A stretch of DNA of 7,444 nucleotides from Clostridiaceae bacterium (GTDB lineage: Bacteria > Bacillota > Clostridia > Saccharofermentanales > UBA5734): positions 1 through 7,444 of the forward strand of contig JAAYKS010000201.1 of assembly GCA_012522285.1 (NCBI GenBank), given 5' to 3'. The notes beneath the pieces were generated by a model. It did no database searches. It saw nothing but the letters and a program-made list of their open reading frames with translations, and was not told the origin of the DNA. The position numbers and the translations under genes were made by a program. This document shows, piece after piece, positions 6,832 to 7,444 of the stretch. The first letter of the stretch is position 1. Every line of letters begins with the position of its first letter.

Positions 6832-7444
6832 CAGGCGTCCCCTTTCTCCGGGATTTCGCCGCGGCGCAAAACACTGCGCACCGCACCGACCATGTAGAGC
6901 GATCCAAAGACACAGACTACACCATTGTTGACCATTGCGATCTGCATGGCCGCTCCGACAGCGGTCACGGGATCCTCGATCGCCCGCAACATACAGGTTT
7001 CATTATAGTCGGCGCTACCGGTTTTCACCAATCTGTCTTCCATAAGGATCGTCCGGGCTTCTTGCAGCAATGCCTCCGCACCCATCGCGCGGAGATTGTC
7101 CGGCGTCACCGCGATAAACGCAGCGGCGAGAAAATCTTGGTTCGCCAGCACCAGGCGCAGCATTTCCGCGTGGTCCTTGTCGGCCATCACGCCACAGACG
7201 AAAACCACATTCCGGCCTTTGAACACCCGCCCCAATGTATCGGCCAGTTCGCGCACACTCTGGGGATTGTGGGAGCCGTCGATCACGACTAGCGGATCGG
7301 CCTGCCGTACGATCTCCTGGCGCACCGGCCAGCGGGCGGCGGCGATGCCCTCCGCGACCGCCTCCGGACCTGCCAGCGGCAACACGGCAAGCGCCGCAAG
7401 TGAGGCGTTTAGCGGCTGGTGCCGCCCCAACAGACCGGTGTGCA
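6831..7444 (-). CDS. folC: Folylpolyglutamate synthase / dihydrofolate synthase, 3' part (5' end outside window)
   Basis: About 203 C-terminal residues of FolC, a cytosolic Mur-ligase-family enzyme. It adds glutamate to folates with ATP and, in many bacteria, also makes dihydrofolate from dihydropteroate. The frame is open to the window edge (codons reading HTGLLGRHQ), so the TTG at 7430 is only an internal leucine. Visible blocks run in the family order: LGRHQPLNASLAAL (end of the central ATPase domain), WPVRQEIV, VIDGSHNPQS (the conserved D-G-A/S-H-N-P of the C-terminal domain), FVCGVMADKDH, and VFGSLYMVGAVRSVLR near the end. The ATP-binding P-loop would lie in the missing part. The stop TGA (6833-6831) overlaps the ATG of the membrane TPR gene by one base. 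Whether it is mono- or bifunctional cannot be judged from this portion. Confidence 0.95.
   Translation of the reverse strand, partial: HTGLLGRHQPLNASLAALAVLPLAGPEAVAEGIAAARWPVRQEIVRQADPLVVIDGSHNPQSVRELADTLGRVFKGRNVVFVCGVMADKDHAEMLRLVLANQDFLAAAFIAVTPDNLRAMGAEALLQEARTILMEDRLVKTGSADYNETCMLRAIEDPVTAVGAAMQIAMVNNGVVCVFGSLYMVGAVRSVLRRGEIPEKGDA
6838..6849 (-). promoter_or_regulatory. Ribosome binding site of the membrane TPR gene, inside folC
   Basis: On the minus strand GGAGAAAGGGGA ends six bases before the ATG at 6831 and lies within the last codons of folC. It supports the 6831 start and coupling to folC translation. Confidence 0.65.

Noticed and set aside
1..7444. CRISPR arrays, insertion sequences, tRNA or rRNA genes, defence or toxin-antitoxin modules.
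   Set aside because: No regular spaced repeats, transposase motifs, tRNA-like folds or toxin-like small gene pairs were seen. The window is filled by conserved metabolic, protease and membrane genes.

Overview
The window is about 7.4 kb of gene-dense, GC-rich bacterial DNA with six protein-coding genes in two convergent groups. Strong purine-rich ribosome binding sites and TGATG stop/start overlaps are clear. So are Pro/Thr-rich linkers of the type common in secreted proteins of Clostridia-like Bacillota. A high-GC member of the Bacillota (Clostridia, gut or anaerobic type) is the best guess; a Chloroflexota-type anaerobe cannot be excluded. No 16S rRNA, tRNA, mobile element or CRISPR array is visible, so the placement is inference.

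Plus strand, 1-3717. The 3' part of an exported transglutaminase-like protein (1-906) is followed by an 88-base gap with a candidate promoter. Then come the two subunits of the TldD/TldE (PmbA) protease: tldD (995-2392) carries the zinc-binding HExxxH motif, and pmbA (2392-3717) lacks it, as expected for the non-metal partner. The two overlap by one base (TGATG), which fits coupled synthesis of a heterodimer.

Junction, 3718-3835. The two gene groups converge on a long nested inverted repeat, read as a bidirectional terminator.

Minus strand, 7444-3836, read right to left. The 3' part of folC (folate polyglutamylation) overlaps by one base (TGATG) with an uncharacterised single-pass membrane protein that has TPR-like helices on both sides of the membrane. 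After a 104-base gap with a candidate promoter comes thrC, threonine synthase. The folC and TPR genes look like one transcription unit; thrC may be read through or have its own promoter.

Most of the window is housekeeping or widely conserved accessory metabolism. I did not find a convincing new multi-gene system. The least explained items are the folC-coupled membrane TPR protein, the nested terminator, and the neighbourhood of an exported transglutaminase-like protein and a peptide-processing TldD/PmbA pair.
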